23,403 nucleotides of DNA, from NCBI GenBank assembly GCA_002401365.1, contig NVSW01000049.1, positions 1 to 23,403 on the forward strand, read 5' to 3'. The notes beneath the pieces were generated by a model. It was not told the origin of the DNA. It did no database searches and saw only the letters and a program-made list of their open reading frames with translations. The translations under genes and the position numbers were made by a program. The DNA comes from Piscirickettsiaceae bacterium (lineage in GTDB: Bacteria > Pseudomonadota > Gammaproteobacteria > Methylococcales > Cycloclasticaceae). Shown piece by piece: positions 13,876 to 22,282 of this stretch (positions within the stretch are counted from its first letter, which is position 1; every line of letters starts with the position of its first letter).

Positions 13876-14240
13876 GGTTTTAAAATAAGTTTTGACTGTC
13901 CTGAGTATAACAAATTATAGGGCTTAATAGAGGTGGGGGAATTGCCTAGTGTGTGCCTAATCAACAAAAACGTATTTTTTGAATGATCGCGGGTGTACGA
14001 GTCTCTTTCATTTCTTTTGGTTACAGACTAATGGGAATCAATGAGCGGGTTAGCTAATTAAAAGGGAGTGTCTAGTACGTTCACGCCGGTTCATGTAATG
14101 GTTGCTATAACAAGCACTGTTCGGTTAAGAAATTTTACGTGCCCTGCTAGCTATGCTGGGCAACTCCTAATGTTTTTAGAAAGATTGATTGCTCTAATGT
14201 TACACTTCCAGCTTTAGGATAGAAGGTTAAGAGGTCGGTC
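13876..14240. other. 365-bp gap without a recognisable gene
   Basis: This is the divergent space between the NnrS gene and yebC. The longest frame examined, a 24-codon one from ATG 13983, has no Shine-Dalgarno and no recognisable product. A TATAAC at 14106-14111 could be a -10 for yebC, but no acceptable -35 faces it. An imperfect dyad at 14141-14161 (gccc/gggc ends) has no U-run. aspS, which often precedes yebC-ruvC in relatives, is not here. I see no RNA gene or repeat family in it. Confidence 0.5.
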
Positions 14241-14987
14241 ATGGCGGGTCATAGTAAGTGGGCGAATATTCGTTTTCGCAAGGGTGCGCAGGATGCAAAA
14301 CGCGGCAAACTGTTTACTAAGTTAATCCGTGAAATTACTGTCGCTACAAAGGCAGGCGGCCCCGACCCCGATAACAATCCACGTTTGCGCTCGGCTATAG
14401 ATAAAGGCTTGTCTAACAACATGAAGCGCGACACCATTGAAACGGCTGTAAAGAAGGGTAGCGGTTCGACTGATACGGCAAATTTTGATGAAATTCGATA
14501 TGAAGGTTATGGTCCAGCGGGTACAGCAGTGATTGTGGATTGTTTAACGGATAACAAAAACCGAACGGTGGCAGAAGTGCGGCACGCGTTTAGTAAAGCA
14601 GGTGGTAATCTGGGCACTAGTGGTTCGGTTGATTATATGTTCCAAAAGCTGGGGGTTATTAATTTTTCCAATGACATTGATGAAGACAGTTTGATGGAAG
14701 CGGTGCTAGATGTCGGTGCAGATGATGTGTTGACCCATGATGACGGCTCATTTGAAGTGTTGACACAAGCAGAAGACTTTATGCAGATACGTGACGCACT
14801 AGTTGATGCGGGTTTTTCACACGAGCATGCAGAAGTGACATTACGAGCAGATAATGTGTCGCCGGTTAGCACAAGCGATGCGGAGAAAATACTGCGATTA
14901 TTAGACGTTCTGGAAGATCTCGATGACGTCCAGAATGTTTATTCGAATGCTGATTTTCCTGAAGAAGTAATGACGAGTGTCGAGTAA
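14241..14987 (+). CDS. yebC: YebC/TACO1 family translation/transcription factor
   Basis: This is a 248-aa cytosolic protein. It opens with the family signature MAGHSKWANIRFRKGAQDAK and continues with KLFTKLIREI, NNPRLRSAIDKG and YEGYGPAGTAVIVDCLTDN. Later come the acidic domain (DVGADDVLTHDDGSFEV) and a C-terminal LDVLEDLDDVQNVYSNAD. The length is normal (about 240-250). YebC homologues were long called transcriptional regulators; recent work ties the family to relief of ribosome stalling at proline-rich stretches. GAGG precedes the ATG. It is the first gene of a yebC-ruvCAB unit, with 7 bases to ruvC. Confidence 0.96.
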   Translation: MAGHSKWANIRFRKGAQDAKRGKLFTKLIREITVATKAGGPDPDNNPRLRSAIDKGLSNNMKRDTIETAVKKGSGSTDTANFDEIRYEGYGPAGTAVIVDCLTDNKNRTVAEVRHAFSKAGGNLGTSGSVDYMFQKLGVINFSNDIDEDSLMEAVLDVGADDVLTHDDGSFEVLTQAEDFMQIRDALVDAGFSHEHAEVTLRADNVSPVSTSDAEKILRLLDVLEDLDDVQNVYSNADFPEEVMTSVE

Positions 14988-14994
14988 CGTTGTT

Positions 14995-15489
14995 ATGCGA
15001 ATATTAGGCATAGACCCAGGCTCACGTGTGACAGGTTATGGTGTTATCGACGTCGTAGGTCGTGAGGCAAAGTATGTGGACAGTGGCTGCATTCGCACAG
15101 GCGGTGGCGCGCTGCCGGACCGGTTAAAAAAAATTTACCAAGGAACACAAGAGATTATTCAACATTACAAGCCGCAAGAAATGGCGATTGAACAGGTGTT
15201 TATGGGGCGTAATGCAGACTCTGCACTTAAACTTGGCCAAGCCAGAGCGGCGGCTATTTGCGCGGTATTCGATGATGACATGGTTGTGTTTGAATATGCG
15301 GCAAGGCAAATTAAACAAGCCTTAGTTGGCAAAGGTAGTGCAGATAAAACACAGGTACAACATATGGTTAAAATTTTATTAAAACTGCAAGGTAATCCGC
15401 AAATGGACGCAAGCGATGCGCTGGCAGCAGCGCTTTGTCACATGCATAGAGATCAAACAGCACAAGCAACGGCGCGGGCACTGGCATGA
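14995..15489 (+). CDS. ruvC: crossover junction endodeoxyribonuclease RuvC
   Basis: RuvC resolves Holliday junctions as a dimer, after RuvAB migration. With ATG 14995 the protein is 164 aa and its catalytic acids fall at Asp7 (GIDPGSRVTGYG), Glu66 (AIEQVF), Asp138 and Asp141 (MDASDALA), the same numbers as in E. coli. An in-frame GTG at 14977 would add six residues (SSNVV...) that the family lacks and would overlap yebC, so I rejected it. The gene is followed by ruvA through an ATGA overlap. Confidence 0.95.
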   Translation: MRILGIDPGSRVTGYGVIDVVGREAKYVDSGCIRTGGGALPDRLKKIYQGTQEIIQHYKPQEMAIEQVFMGRNADSALKLGQARAAAICAVFDDDMVVFEYAARQIKQALVGKGSADKTQVQHMVKILLKLQGNPQMDASDALAAALCHMHRDQTAQATARALA

Positions 15490-16085
15490 TTGGTTTTTTA
15501 CGTGGTAAAGTGCATGAAAAGTTAGCGCCGCATGTGGTGATTGATGTTAATGGTGTAGGCTACGATGTGGAAACACCCATGTCGAGTTTTTTCAGCTTAC
15601 CAGCAGCCGGCGAACAAGTGGCACTACGAACCCATTTAGTGGTACGTGAAGATGCCCATATTCTGTACGGCTTTGTTACCGAACAAGAGCGCGCCATGTT
15701 TCGAAGTTTAATTAAAGTAAATGGCGTGGGCCCTAAGGTGGCTCTTGGTATATTATCTGGGGTAAGTGTTGACGATTTTTGCCTGTGGATTGGTGATAGT
15801 AATGTGGCTGCCTTGGTAAAATTGCCAGGTATCGGTAAAAAAACAGCCGAGCGTTTAATTATAGAAATGCGTGACCGTTTACCAGCTCAAACCGGCGGCT
15901 CGGCGCAGATGTCAGCAACCGTAACAGCGCGACAAGTATCTCCAATGGAAGAAGCGATTAGCGCACTTGTTGCCCTAGGCTACAAGCCGCAAGATGCTGA
16001 AAAACGTGCTAGAGCTGTTGCTAGCGAAGATGCAAGTAGTGAACAAATAATCCGTTCTGCTTTACAATCAGCAGCCAAGAGCTAA
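15486..16085 (+). CDS. ruvA: Holliday junction DNA helicase subunit RuvA
   Basis: RuvA is the tetrameric junction-binding subunit that loads RuvB rings. It has 199 aa, close to E. coli's 203. An N-terminal OB fold (MIGFLRGKV to YGF) includes the acidic pin residues Glu55 and Asp56. Two helix-hairpin-helix motifs follow, KVNGVGPKVAL (77-87) and KLPGIGKKTAE (112-122). After a flexible linker, the C-terminal domain III (about 152-199, EEAISALVALGYK) contacts RuvB. The ATG overlaps the ruvC stop codon (ATGA), indicating translational coupling. Confidence 0.97.
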   Translation: MIGFLRGKVHEKLAPHVVIDVNGVGYDVETPMSSFFSLPAAGEQVALRTHLVVREDAHILYGFVTEQERAMFRSLIKVNGVGPKVALGILSGVSVDDFCLWIGDSNVAALVKLPGIGKKTAERLIIEMRDRLPAQTGGSAQMSATVTARQVSPMEEAISALVALGYKPQDAEKRARAVASEDASSEQIIRSALQSAAKS

Positions 16086-16096
16086 ATAGATAAAAA

Positions 16097-17149
16097 ATGA
16101 TAGAAAGTGATCGCCTTATTAGTGCTGACAATTTGCTAGATGATGAAGCAGTAGACCGTGCTATTCGCCCCAAAACATTAGATGACTATATCGGTCAGCC
16201 TGCTATTTGTGAGCAAATGGAGATATTTATATCGGCCGCAAAAGCGCGTTCGGAGTCTTTAGATCACGTATTGATTTTTGGTCCGCCTGGGTTAGGGAAA
16301 ACGACGCTATCGCATATTATTGCTAATGAAATGGGTGTTAACTTGCGCCAAACATCGGGCCCCGTATTGGAAAAAGCAGGTGATTTAGCGGCATTACTGA
16401 CCAATCTGGAAGAAGGTGATGTGCTGTTTATAGATGAAATACACCGCCTTAGCCCAGTGGTTGAAGAAATACTTTATCCAGCGATGGAAGATTATCAATT
16501 AGATATTATGATTGGCGAAGGCCCCGCGGCGCGTTCAATCAAATTAGATTTACCGCGCTTTACTTTAGTAGGCGCAACGACAAGGGCGGGTTTATTAACC
16601 TCGCCGTTGCGAGATCGTTTTGGTATTACTCAACGCTTAGAATTTTATAACGATCAAGACCTTGCGCATATCGTTTCGCGCTCGATGAATATTCTGGCGC
16701 TTAAGTCTGATGTTGATGGCGCCAAAGAGATTGCCGTTAGGTCTCGCGGCACACCAAGAATTGCTAATCGCCTGCTTAGGCGGGTGAGAGATTACGCTGA
16801 TGTAAAGGGCGATGGGGTCATCACCGTCGATATTGCTAATAAAGCATTGACCATGTTGGAAGTTGATAAAAGAGGGTTTGATAAGTTAGATCGCCGCTTA
16901 TTACGCATTATTATTGAAACATTTGACGGTGGCCCCGTTGGCGTGGATAGTTTAGCTGCTGCGTTAAGCGAAGAACGTGGCACCGTGGAAGATGTAATAG
17001 AGCCCTATCTCATTCAAAAGGGTTATATCATGAGAACCCCGCGAGGTAGAGTCGCTACACGTCACGCATACGAACATTTAGGCTTACCTTCACCCAGTAA
17101 AAACCAAGGTGAAGTACGGTCCGGGGATGTATTTTCGGCCGATGATTGA
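16097..17149 (+). CDS. ruvB: Holliday junction DNA helicase motor RuvB
   Basis: RuvB is the hexameric AAA+ motor for branch migration, 350 aa. Visible motifs are RPKTLDDYIGQ (24-34), Walker A GPPGLGKT (62-69), Walker B FIDEIH (111-116), sensor/arginine-finger region GATTRAGLL...SPLRDRFG (159-176, Arg174) and the C-terminal winged helix with RGTVEDVIEPYLIQKG and TPRGR. It starts 11 bases after ruvA. The bases before the ATG are A-rich with no clear Shine-Dalgarno, so it probably depends on ribosomes coming from ruvA. About 70 bases without a clear terminator separate it from ybgC. Confidence 0.98.
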   Translation: MIESDRLISADNLLDDEAVDRAIRPKTLDDYIGQPAICEQMEIFISAAKARSESLDHVLIFGPPGLGKTTLSHIIANEMGVNLRQTSGPVLEKAGDLAALLTNLEEGDVLFIDEIHRLSPVVEEILYPAMEDYQLDIMIGEGPAARSIKLDLPRFTLVGATTRAGLLTSPLRDRFGITQRLEFYNDQDLAHIVSRSMNILALKSDVDGAKEIAVRSRGTPRIANRLLRRVRDYADVKGDGVITVDIANKALTMLEVDKRGFDKLDRRLLRIIIETFDGGPVGVDSLAAALSEERGTVEDVIEPYLIQKGYIMRTPRGRVATRHAYEHLGLPSPSKNQGEVRSGDVFSADD

Positions 17150-17219
17150 AGCCCAATTCAGCTACGGTTCATTTGTAGCCGATCATACTAACTAAATAAG
17201 CATACCATTTAACCAATCC

Positions 17220-17630
17220 ATGCAGCAGCGCGTACATCACTGGCCGATTCGAATTTATTATGAAGATACGGATATGCAGGGCATTGTTTATTACGCTAAT
17301 TATTTAAAATATTTTGAACGGGCGCGAACCGAATTTTTACGTGATAAAGGATTTGAACAAGGTGCGCTTATTGAACAGCAAGGCGTAGCGTTTGCGGTTA
17401 GAGCGATACAAGTAGATTATTTAAAACCGGCTGTATTCAACGATCAATTAATCGTCACCACAAAGATAGCTAAATTGAAACGTGCATCACTTGTTTTTCA
17501 GCAAACCATCGTACGTGAGTCGCCAATTCGTGAAATAATAAACACCGCAGTCATTAGGGTAGCATGCCTTGATGCGCACAACACGAATGTTAAAAAAATT
17601 CCAACAGCAATGATCGAACAATTATCATGA
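17220..17630 (+). CDS. ybgC: acyl-CoA thioesterase YbgC (Tol-Pal cluster)
   Basis: This is a 136-aa hot-dog-fold thioesterase. The catalytic stretch YYEDTDMQGIVYYANYLKY carries Asp18, at the same position as in E. coli YbgC, followed by the helix FERARTEFL. In E. coli the enzyme hydrolyses acyl-CoA and acyl-ACP and is linked to phospholipid synthesis proteins; it is not required for Tol function. It is the first gene of the Tol-Pal operon, as in most gammaproteobacteria, and its TGA overlaps the tolQ ATG. No convincing promoter was found in 17150-17219. Confidence 0.96.
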   Translation: MQQRVHHWPIRIYYEDTDMQGIVYYANYLKYFERARTEFLRDKGFEQGALIEQQGVAFAVRAIQVDYLKPAVFNDQLIVTTKIAKLKRASLVFQQTIVRESPIREIINTAVIRVACLDAHNTNVKKIPTAMIEQLS

Positions 17631-18319
17631 CTTCAGACTTATCTATTGTCCACCTCGTTATGCAAGCGGGGCTTATCGTAAAATTAGTGATGTTAATGCT
17701 GGCATTAGCATCGGTTGTTTCTTGGACGTACATATTTGCAAAATATAAAGAATTCAAGACTGCAAGCCAAGTCACTAATACGTTTGAAAAACGCTTCTGG
17801 TCAGGTATAGATCTTAATGAATTGCATCGCCAAGTATCATCTGGCCGCTACGACAAAAGTGGTGTTGAAGAAATATTTTATATAGGGTTTCAAGAGTACA
17901 AGCGCCTTAAAAGCCAACAAGGTATGGAGCCTATGCATGTTGTCGAAGGCGCAAGGCGTGCCATGCAAGCGCAATATAATAGAGAGATGGACGAGTTAGA
18001 TAACCACTTGCCTTTTTTAGCAACCGTTGGTTCAACCAGCCCCTATGTGGGTTTGTTTGGTACAGTGTGGGGGATAATGAGCTCGTTCCAAGCATTGGCT
18101 AATATGAAACAAGCGACATTAGCCTTAGTGGCGCCAGGTATATCAGAAGCGTTAGTCGCAACAGCGATGGGTTTATTGGCGGCGATTCCAGCAGTGGTTG
18201 CGTATAATCGTTTTTCTACCAACGCAGATCGTTTAGCAACGCGTTATGAAACGTTTATGGATGATTTTACAACGGTATTGCAACGCCAAGCACATATTAA
18301 ACTTAAACAAGCAAACTAA
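17627..18319 (+). CDS. tolQ: Tol-Pal system proton channel subunit TolQ
   Basis: TolQ is the inner-membrane, ExbB/MotA-like stator subunit that uses the proton gradient with TolR to energise TolA during outer-membrane constriction. It has 230 aa with TM1 at about 14-37, TM2 about 129-158 (LPFLATVGSTSPYVGLFGTV) and TM3 about 168-195 (APGISEALVATAMGLLAAI). The polar residues Thr146 and Thr179 correspond to the E. coli threonines (145/178) that line the proton path facing the TolR aspartate. The start codon overlaps the ybgC stop (ATGA) and its TAA shares one base with the tolR ATG. Confidence 0.97.
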   Translation: MTSDLSIVHLVMQAGLIVKLVMLMLALASVVSWTYIFAKYKEFKTASQVTNTFEKRFWSGIDLNELHRQVSSGRYDKSGVEEIFYIGFQEYKRLKSQQGMEPMHVVEGARRAMQAQYNREMDELDNHLPFLATVGSTSPYVGLFGTVWGIMSSFQALANMKQATLALVAPGISEALVATAMGLLAAIPAVVAYNRFSTNADRLATRYETFMDDFTTVLQRQAHIKLKQAN

Positions 18320-18738
18320 TGGCAAGACATTCAAAGCGTAAGCCGATGTCTGAAATCAATGTGGTTCCATATATTGATGTGATGTTGGTTTTGTTGATTA
18401 TTTTTATGATTACAGCACCGTTGATTCAACAAGGAGTTGAAATTGATTTGCCACAAGCAAGTGCAGAAATACTGCCGGATGAGGCTGATGAACCGTTAAT
18501 TGTTACCGTAGATAAACAGGGACGCTATTTTTTGGATGTTGGCGAAAACACAAATGAACCTATTACAACTGAAGATATGCAAATAAAAGTGGCGGCGGTA
18601 TTACGCAATAAGCCTAAAACGCCGGTGATGATACGCGGTGATAAAAATGTACCGTATGGCGATATTATAAATGCGATGACCTCACTCCAAGGTGCTGGCG
18701 TGCCGAGTATTGGTTTGATGACAGACCCCGCACAATAA
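18319..18738 (+). CDS. tolR: Tol-Pal system protein TolR
   Basis: TolR is an ExbD-like, single-pass inner-membrane protein of 139 aa. The cytosolic N-terminus MARHSKRKPMSEINVVPYID leads into a TM helix (about 17-38) carrying the essential proton-carrying Asp20 (E. coli Asp23). The periplasmic domain shows GVEIDLPQA, PLIVTVDKQG and the C-terminal GDKNVPYGDIINAM with VPSIGLMTDP. It is translationally coupled to tolQ by a one-base overlap and lies 3 bases before tolA. Confidence 0.97.
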   Translation: MARHSKRKPMSEINVVPYIDVMLVLLIIFMITAPLIQQGVEIDLPQASAEILPDEADEPLIVTVDKQGRYFLDVGENTNEPITTEDMQIKVAAVLRNKPKTPVMIRGDKNVPYGDIINAMTSLQGAGVPSIGLMTDPAQ

Positions 18739-18741
18739 CAG

Positions 18742-19584
18742 ATGGTAAGCTTATTTAAAAAACATCCAGTGGCGGTGGTTTTATCGGTATTATTTCATTT
18801 GGTATTGATAGCAATTTTTGTATTTGGCTTTGATTTTTTTGATGAGCCGGTGCAATCTAAACCCATTGTAAATGTTGTTAAGGCGACGGTAGTTGATGAT
18901 TCTAAAGTCAGGGCTGAGGCAGAAAAGCTTAAAAAATTTGAACAGCAAAAAAAATCAAATGAAAGAAAACGCTTACAAAAGTTAAAAGCGGAACGACAAA
19001 AAGAAGAAAAGAAACTGGCGGATTTAAAGCAAAAGCGGCTGCTTGAAAAGAAAAAGATTGAGACACAGAAAGTAGAAGAAGCGGCGCGGCTCACAATGTT
19101 GAAAAAACAAAAAGCTGCCGATGATAAGCGCAAAAAAACCGAATTAGCAAAAAAGAAAGCAATTGCCAAAAAGAAAAAAGTAGCGGCTGAGAAACGAAAA
19201 AAAACTGAATTAGCCAAGAAAAGGGCCGAGCAAGAACAAGCAGATAATTTGCGAGCAATGCTCGAAGCCGCGCATCAAGAAGAGCAGGAGCGTATGGCTC
19301 AAAAAGCAATTGCTAGTTTTAGTGATGTGATTAGACAAAAAGTTGAAAGAAATTGGATTCAACCTGCTGGGGATATTTCAGACCTTTCTTGTGTTGTACG
19401 GGTTAAGTTAATTCCAGGTGGTGATGTGGCCGACGCGCAAGTGATAAAAAGCAGTGGTAATGGCTTGTTTGACCGCTCTGTCGAATTAGCAACACGACGA
19501 GCATCGCCGTTACCGATACCCGACGATCCTGCGTTGTTTAATCAGTTTAGAAACTTAGAGTTCACCTTCAAACCCGGAGAGTAA
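18742..19584 (+). CDS. tolA: cell envelope integrity protein TolA
   Basis: TolA connects inner-membrane TolQR with TolB/Pal. The 280 aa are short for TolA (E. coli 421), because the central helix is short. A TM helix at about 10-30 is followed by a Lys/Glu/Ala-rich coiled coil (about 52-190) and the globular domain III (about 190-280: VIRQKVERNW, CVVRVKLIPGGDV, SSGNGLFDRSVELA). The helix contains an internal repeat: KRKKTELAKK occurs at 129-138 and again at 151-160, exactly 22 residues apart, and is also visible in the DNA at 19126 and 19192. The central region is A-rich on the coding strand. Gaps are 3 bases to tolR and 6 bases to tolB. Confidence 0.96.
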   Translation: MVSLFKKHPVAVVLSVLFHLVLIAIFVFGFDFFDEPVQSKPIVNVVKATVVDDSKVRAEAEKLKKFEQQKKSNERKRLQKLKAERQKEEKKLADLKQKRLLEKKKIETQKVEEAARLTMLKKQKAADDKRKKTELAKKKAIAKKKKVAAEKRKKTELAKKRAEQEQADNLRAMLEAAHQEEQERMAQKAIASFSDVIRQKVERNWIQPAGDISDLSCVVRVKLIPGGDVADAQVIKSSGNGLFDRSVELATRRASPLPIPDDPALFNQFRNLEFTFKPGE

Positions 19585-19590
19585 CGTTAT

Positions 19591-20892
19591 ATGAAACGAA
19601 TATTAAAATACTGTGTTTTGCTGTTATTGCTGTGTAATATGTCAGCAATGGCGGCATTGAAAATTGAAATTACCCAAGGTATTTCATCTGCACAGCCGAT
19701 AGCCATAGTACCTTTTGCAACGGCTCCGTTAGCGGGTGCAATGGCAGTTGATATTGCTCAGATTGTTAGTGATGATTTAACGCGTAGCGGCCGTTTTAAG
19801 GTATTAGCGCGTACCGATTTATTGAGCCGGCCATCAACTGCTGACCAGGTAAACTTTAGGAACTGGCAAGTGTTGGGTCAAGATAATTTGCTGATAGGAA
19901 GAATCTCTCCTGAAATCAATGGCTTGTTAAATGTGCAATTTCAACTGTTTGATGTTTATAAAGGTGAGCAATTAACAGGCTTTAATATTCCGGCTCGTCC
20001 TTCTGATCTACGCGGCGTCGCGCATAGAATTAGTGATATCATTTATGAAAAGCTAACCGGTCAAAAAGGTGCCTTTAGTACACGCATTGCCTATATTACT
20101 TCGCAGGCGAATGCATCAGGTAAAATACAGTATCAAATACAAGTGGCAGATGCAGATGGCTATGCGCCAAAAACCATCGTTACCTCCACTGAGCCGTTGA
20201 TGTCGCCCGCGTGGTCGCCACGTGGTGATAAGCTATCATACGTATCATTTGAAGGAACACGTTCAGCCATTTACTCGCAAACATTAACGACGGGAGCACG
20301 TGAAAAGTTAAGGTCATTTAGAGGCATTAACGGCGCGCCATCGTGGTCACCTGATGGTACACAACTGGCGCTGACTTTATCTAAGGATGGTAGTGCTGAT
20401 ATTTATATTTACAATACTATTACACGTTCGTTTCGTCGTTTAACCAAAAGTTATGCGATTGATACTGAGCCAGACTGGTCCCCAGATGGCCGGCAGCTTA
20501 TTTTCACATCCGACCGAGGAGGTAAGCCGCAGTTATATCGTATATCTGTAAATGGTGGCCGCGCAGCACGGTTAACATTTGAAGGTAGCTATAATGCCCG
20601 CGGACGTTATGCGCCAGATGGTAAGAGCATTGCCATGGTACATCGGGTGAAGGGACAATATCGGATTGCGATATTAGATTTAAAGAATGGTTTTGTGCGT
20701 GTGTTAACGAAAGGAAAGCTTGATGAATCTCCCAGTTTTGCCCCAAATGGTAGTATGATTTTATATTCTACAAAAGATGGCTTGAATTCTATACTGGCTG
20801 CAGTATCATTCGACGGAGAGGTACATCAAAAATTTCGCCTTCAAGGTGGTGAAGTTAGAGAACCTGCGTGGTCACCATTTAAAGCGCAGTAG
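19591..20892 (+). CDS. tolB: Tol-Pal system periplasmic protein TolB
   Basis: TolB is a periplasmic protein that binds Pal and TolA. Its 433 aa begin with a Sec signal (KRILKYCVLLLLL core, cleavage probably after Ala21 in SAMA). The N-terminal domain (about 22-165) includes IAIVPFA and DLTRSGRF. The C-terminal beta-propeller has repeated blades with WSPDG-type motifs (PAWSPRGDKL, PSWSPDGTQL, PDWSPDGRQL, YAPDGKSI, FAPNGSM, PAWSPF). GGAG at the tolA stop codon provides its ribosome-binding site. A 74-base gap to pal holds no terminator. Confidence 0.98.
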   Translation: MKRILKYCVLLLLLCNMSAMAALKIEITQGISSAQPIAIVPFATAPLAGAMAVDIAQIVSDDLTRSGRFKVLARTDLLSRPSTADQVNFRNWQVLGQDNLLIGRISPEINGLLNVQFQLFDVYKGEQLTGFNIPARPSDLRGVAHRISDIIYEKLTGQKGAFSTRIAYITSQANASGKIQYQIQVADADGYAPKTIVTSTEPLMSPAWSPRGDKLSYVSFEGTRSAIYSQTLTTGAREKLRSFRGINGAPSWSPDGTQLALTLSKDGSADIYIYNTITRSFRRLTKSYAIDTEPDWSPDGRQLIFTSDRGGKPQLYRISVNGGRAARLTFEGSYNARGRYAPDGKSIAMVHRVKGQYRIAILDLKNGFVRVLTKGKLDESPSFAPNGSMILYSTKDGLNSILAAVSFDGEVHQKFRLQGGEVREPAWSPFKAQ

Positions 20893-20966
20893 AACGGGCA
20901 AGCGTGTCATTAGTATTTTACGAAACTTATGCCTTTTGGGTGTAAATAACAACAGAGGAATAATAA

Positions 20967-21491
20967 ATGAAAATGTATAAGAATTTATTGGTGAGTGTTC
21001 TACTTTCAACCGCTCTAGCAGGTTGTAGTATGTTTGGTGGTGACGAAATGAGTGGCGGAAGTGATGCAACTAACGGTACCAGTGGTGTTAATACATCGGG
21101 TGTTGATTCTGGTAGCGCATACACTGGCCACCCCTTAGATGATCCTTCAAATCCATTATCTACGAAGGTAATATATTTTGAATTTGATAGTAGTGCTGTA
21201 GCATCTCAGTATGAGTCTGTTTTAGCGGCGCACGGTGCATATTTGGCTGCAAACCCAGGTGTTTCAGTTGTATTAGAAGGCCATGCAGATGAACGTGGTA
21301 CGCGTGAATACAATATTGCATTAAGCGAAAGACGTGCAAAAGGTGTGCAAAACTTGATATCACTACAAGGTGCGGGTCGTAATCAATCTGAGGTTGTGGG
21401 TTTTGGTGAAGAAAAACCAGCTTCACTTGGCCATGATGAACAATCTTGGCAGTTAAACCGTCGTGTTGAGATAGTATACCCAGCGCATTGA
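20967..21491 (+). CDS. pal: peptidoglycan-associated lipoprotein Pal
   Basis: Pal is an outer-membrane lipoprotein that anchors the membrane to peptidoglycan. The signal sequence ends in lipobox LAGC (Cys20). A Gly/Ser/Thr-rich linker (about 21-60) precedes the OmpA-like domain (about 67-174): VIYFEFDSS, then EGHADERGTREYNIALSERR with Asp108 and Arg124 as the diaminopimelate-binding residues, and WQLNRRVEIVY at the end. Length 174 aa is normal. AGAGGA lies 8 bases before the ATG. The stop overlaps the cpoB start (TGATG). Confidence 0.98.
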   Translation: MKMYKNLLVSVLLSTALAGCSMFGGDEMSGGSDATNGTSGVNTSGVDSGSAYTGHPLDDPSNPLSTKVIYFEFDSSAVASQYESVLAAHGAYLAANPGVSVVLEGHADERGTREYNIALSERRAKGVQNLISLQGAGRNQSEVVGFGEEKPASLGHDEQSWQLNRRVEIVYPAH

Positions 21492-22258
21492 TGAGAAAAC
21501 TTGTTAATACCGGGCAAATTATTGCCCTATTGGTTATCAGTGGGGCTGCTTCGGCAGCCCTACCTCCAGTTGTCAATGGAAGTGGACAAATTATATCAGA
21601 GCAACGAGCACAACCTGCTACTGTTGGAATGTTTAACCGGCTGCAACAATTGCAGCAAGAGATGCAACAGTTACGTGGGCAAGTTGAAGAACAGGCTTAT
21701 ATAATTGATACGTTAAAAAAACGTCAGCGGGACTTGTACCTAGATACAGATAGACGCATTCAACGCCTTGAAGGCCGCTCTTCTATTGCCTCTCCCTCCA
21801 ATTTAGCTGGATCGGCTCAAGCAGTTGAGACAGACGTCGAAAGGGTTACTAAAACAAACCTAGCAACGGGTGATGCGGATAGGTTGGCGTATGAGAAAGC
21901 ATTTTCTAGTTTAAAATCTGGCCGTTATAAACAAGCAATTGTAGAGTTTTCAGAATTTTCCAAGTTATTTACCACGAGTAGCTATTTGCCTAATGCATTA
22001 TATTGGCTCGGTGAAGCGAGTTATGTGAACCGTGACTTTGACAAAGCTAATGCTGCGTTCAATAAAGTTCTTTCGCAATTTTCGGAGCACTCCAAAGCAA
22101 AAGATGCATTATTGAAAATAGGCTTTATTCAATACGAAAACAAACAATGGAAAGCGGCCCGCAACTCTTTAATCACAGTTTCCAAAAAATATCACGGTTC
22201 AACGGCTGCGAGATTAGCAGAACAAAGGCTTGACCGTATGCGTCAAGAAAAACGCTAA
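21491..22258 (+). CDS. cpoB: cell division coordinator CpoB (YbgF)
   Basis: CpoB is a periplasmic protein which in E. coli couples PBP1B peptidoglycan synthesis to Tol-driven constriction. With ATG 21491 it has 255 aa; the TTG one codon earlier is in frame but less likely. A signal peptide (VNTGQIIALLVISGAASA) is cleaved before ALPPV. A trimerising coiled coil follows (about 38-85, LQQLQQEMQQLRGQVEEQA), then a linker, and TPR repeats fill the C-terminal part (YEKAFSSLKSGRYKQAIVEF, NALYWLGEASY, AKDALLKIGFIQYE). The TGATG overlap with pal indicates coupling; 24 bases separate it from queE. Confidence 0.95.
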   Translation: MRKLVNTGQIIALLVISGAASAALPPVVNGSGQIISEQRAQPATVGMFNRLQQLQQEMQQLRGQVEEQAYIIDTLKKRQRDLYLDTDRRIQRLEGRSSIASPSNLAGSAQAVETDVERVTKTNLATGDADRLAYEKAFSSLKSGRYKQAIVEFSEFSKLFTTSSYLPNALYWLGEASYVNRDFDKANAAFNKVLSQFSEHSKAKDALLKIGFIQYENKQWKAARNSLITVSKKYHGSTAARLAEQRLDRMRQEKR

Positions 22259-22282
22259 CGTCTAATTTCTGCTTTTCCCGTT

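Noticed and set aside
13983..14057. 24-codon frame MIAGVRVSFISFGYR... in the gap before yebC
   Set aside because: No ribosome-binding site, no recognisable relative, and short enough to be chance.
14977..14994. GTG start giving a six-residue longer RuvC
   Set aside because: It would overlap yebC and add residues missing in the family; ATG 14995 puts the catalytic acids at the E. coli positions.
18795..19217. 140-codon Phe/Ser-rich minus-strand frame opposite tolA
   Set aside because: It is the complement of the AAA/GAA-rich coiled-coil codons, so Phe/Ser richness is a by-product.
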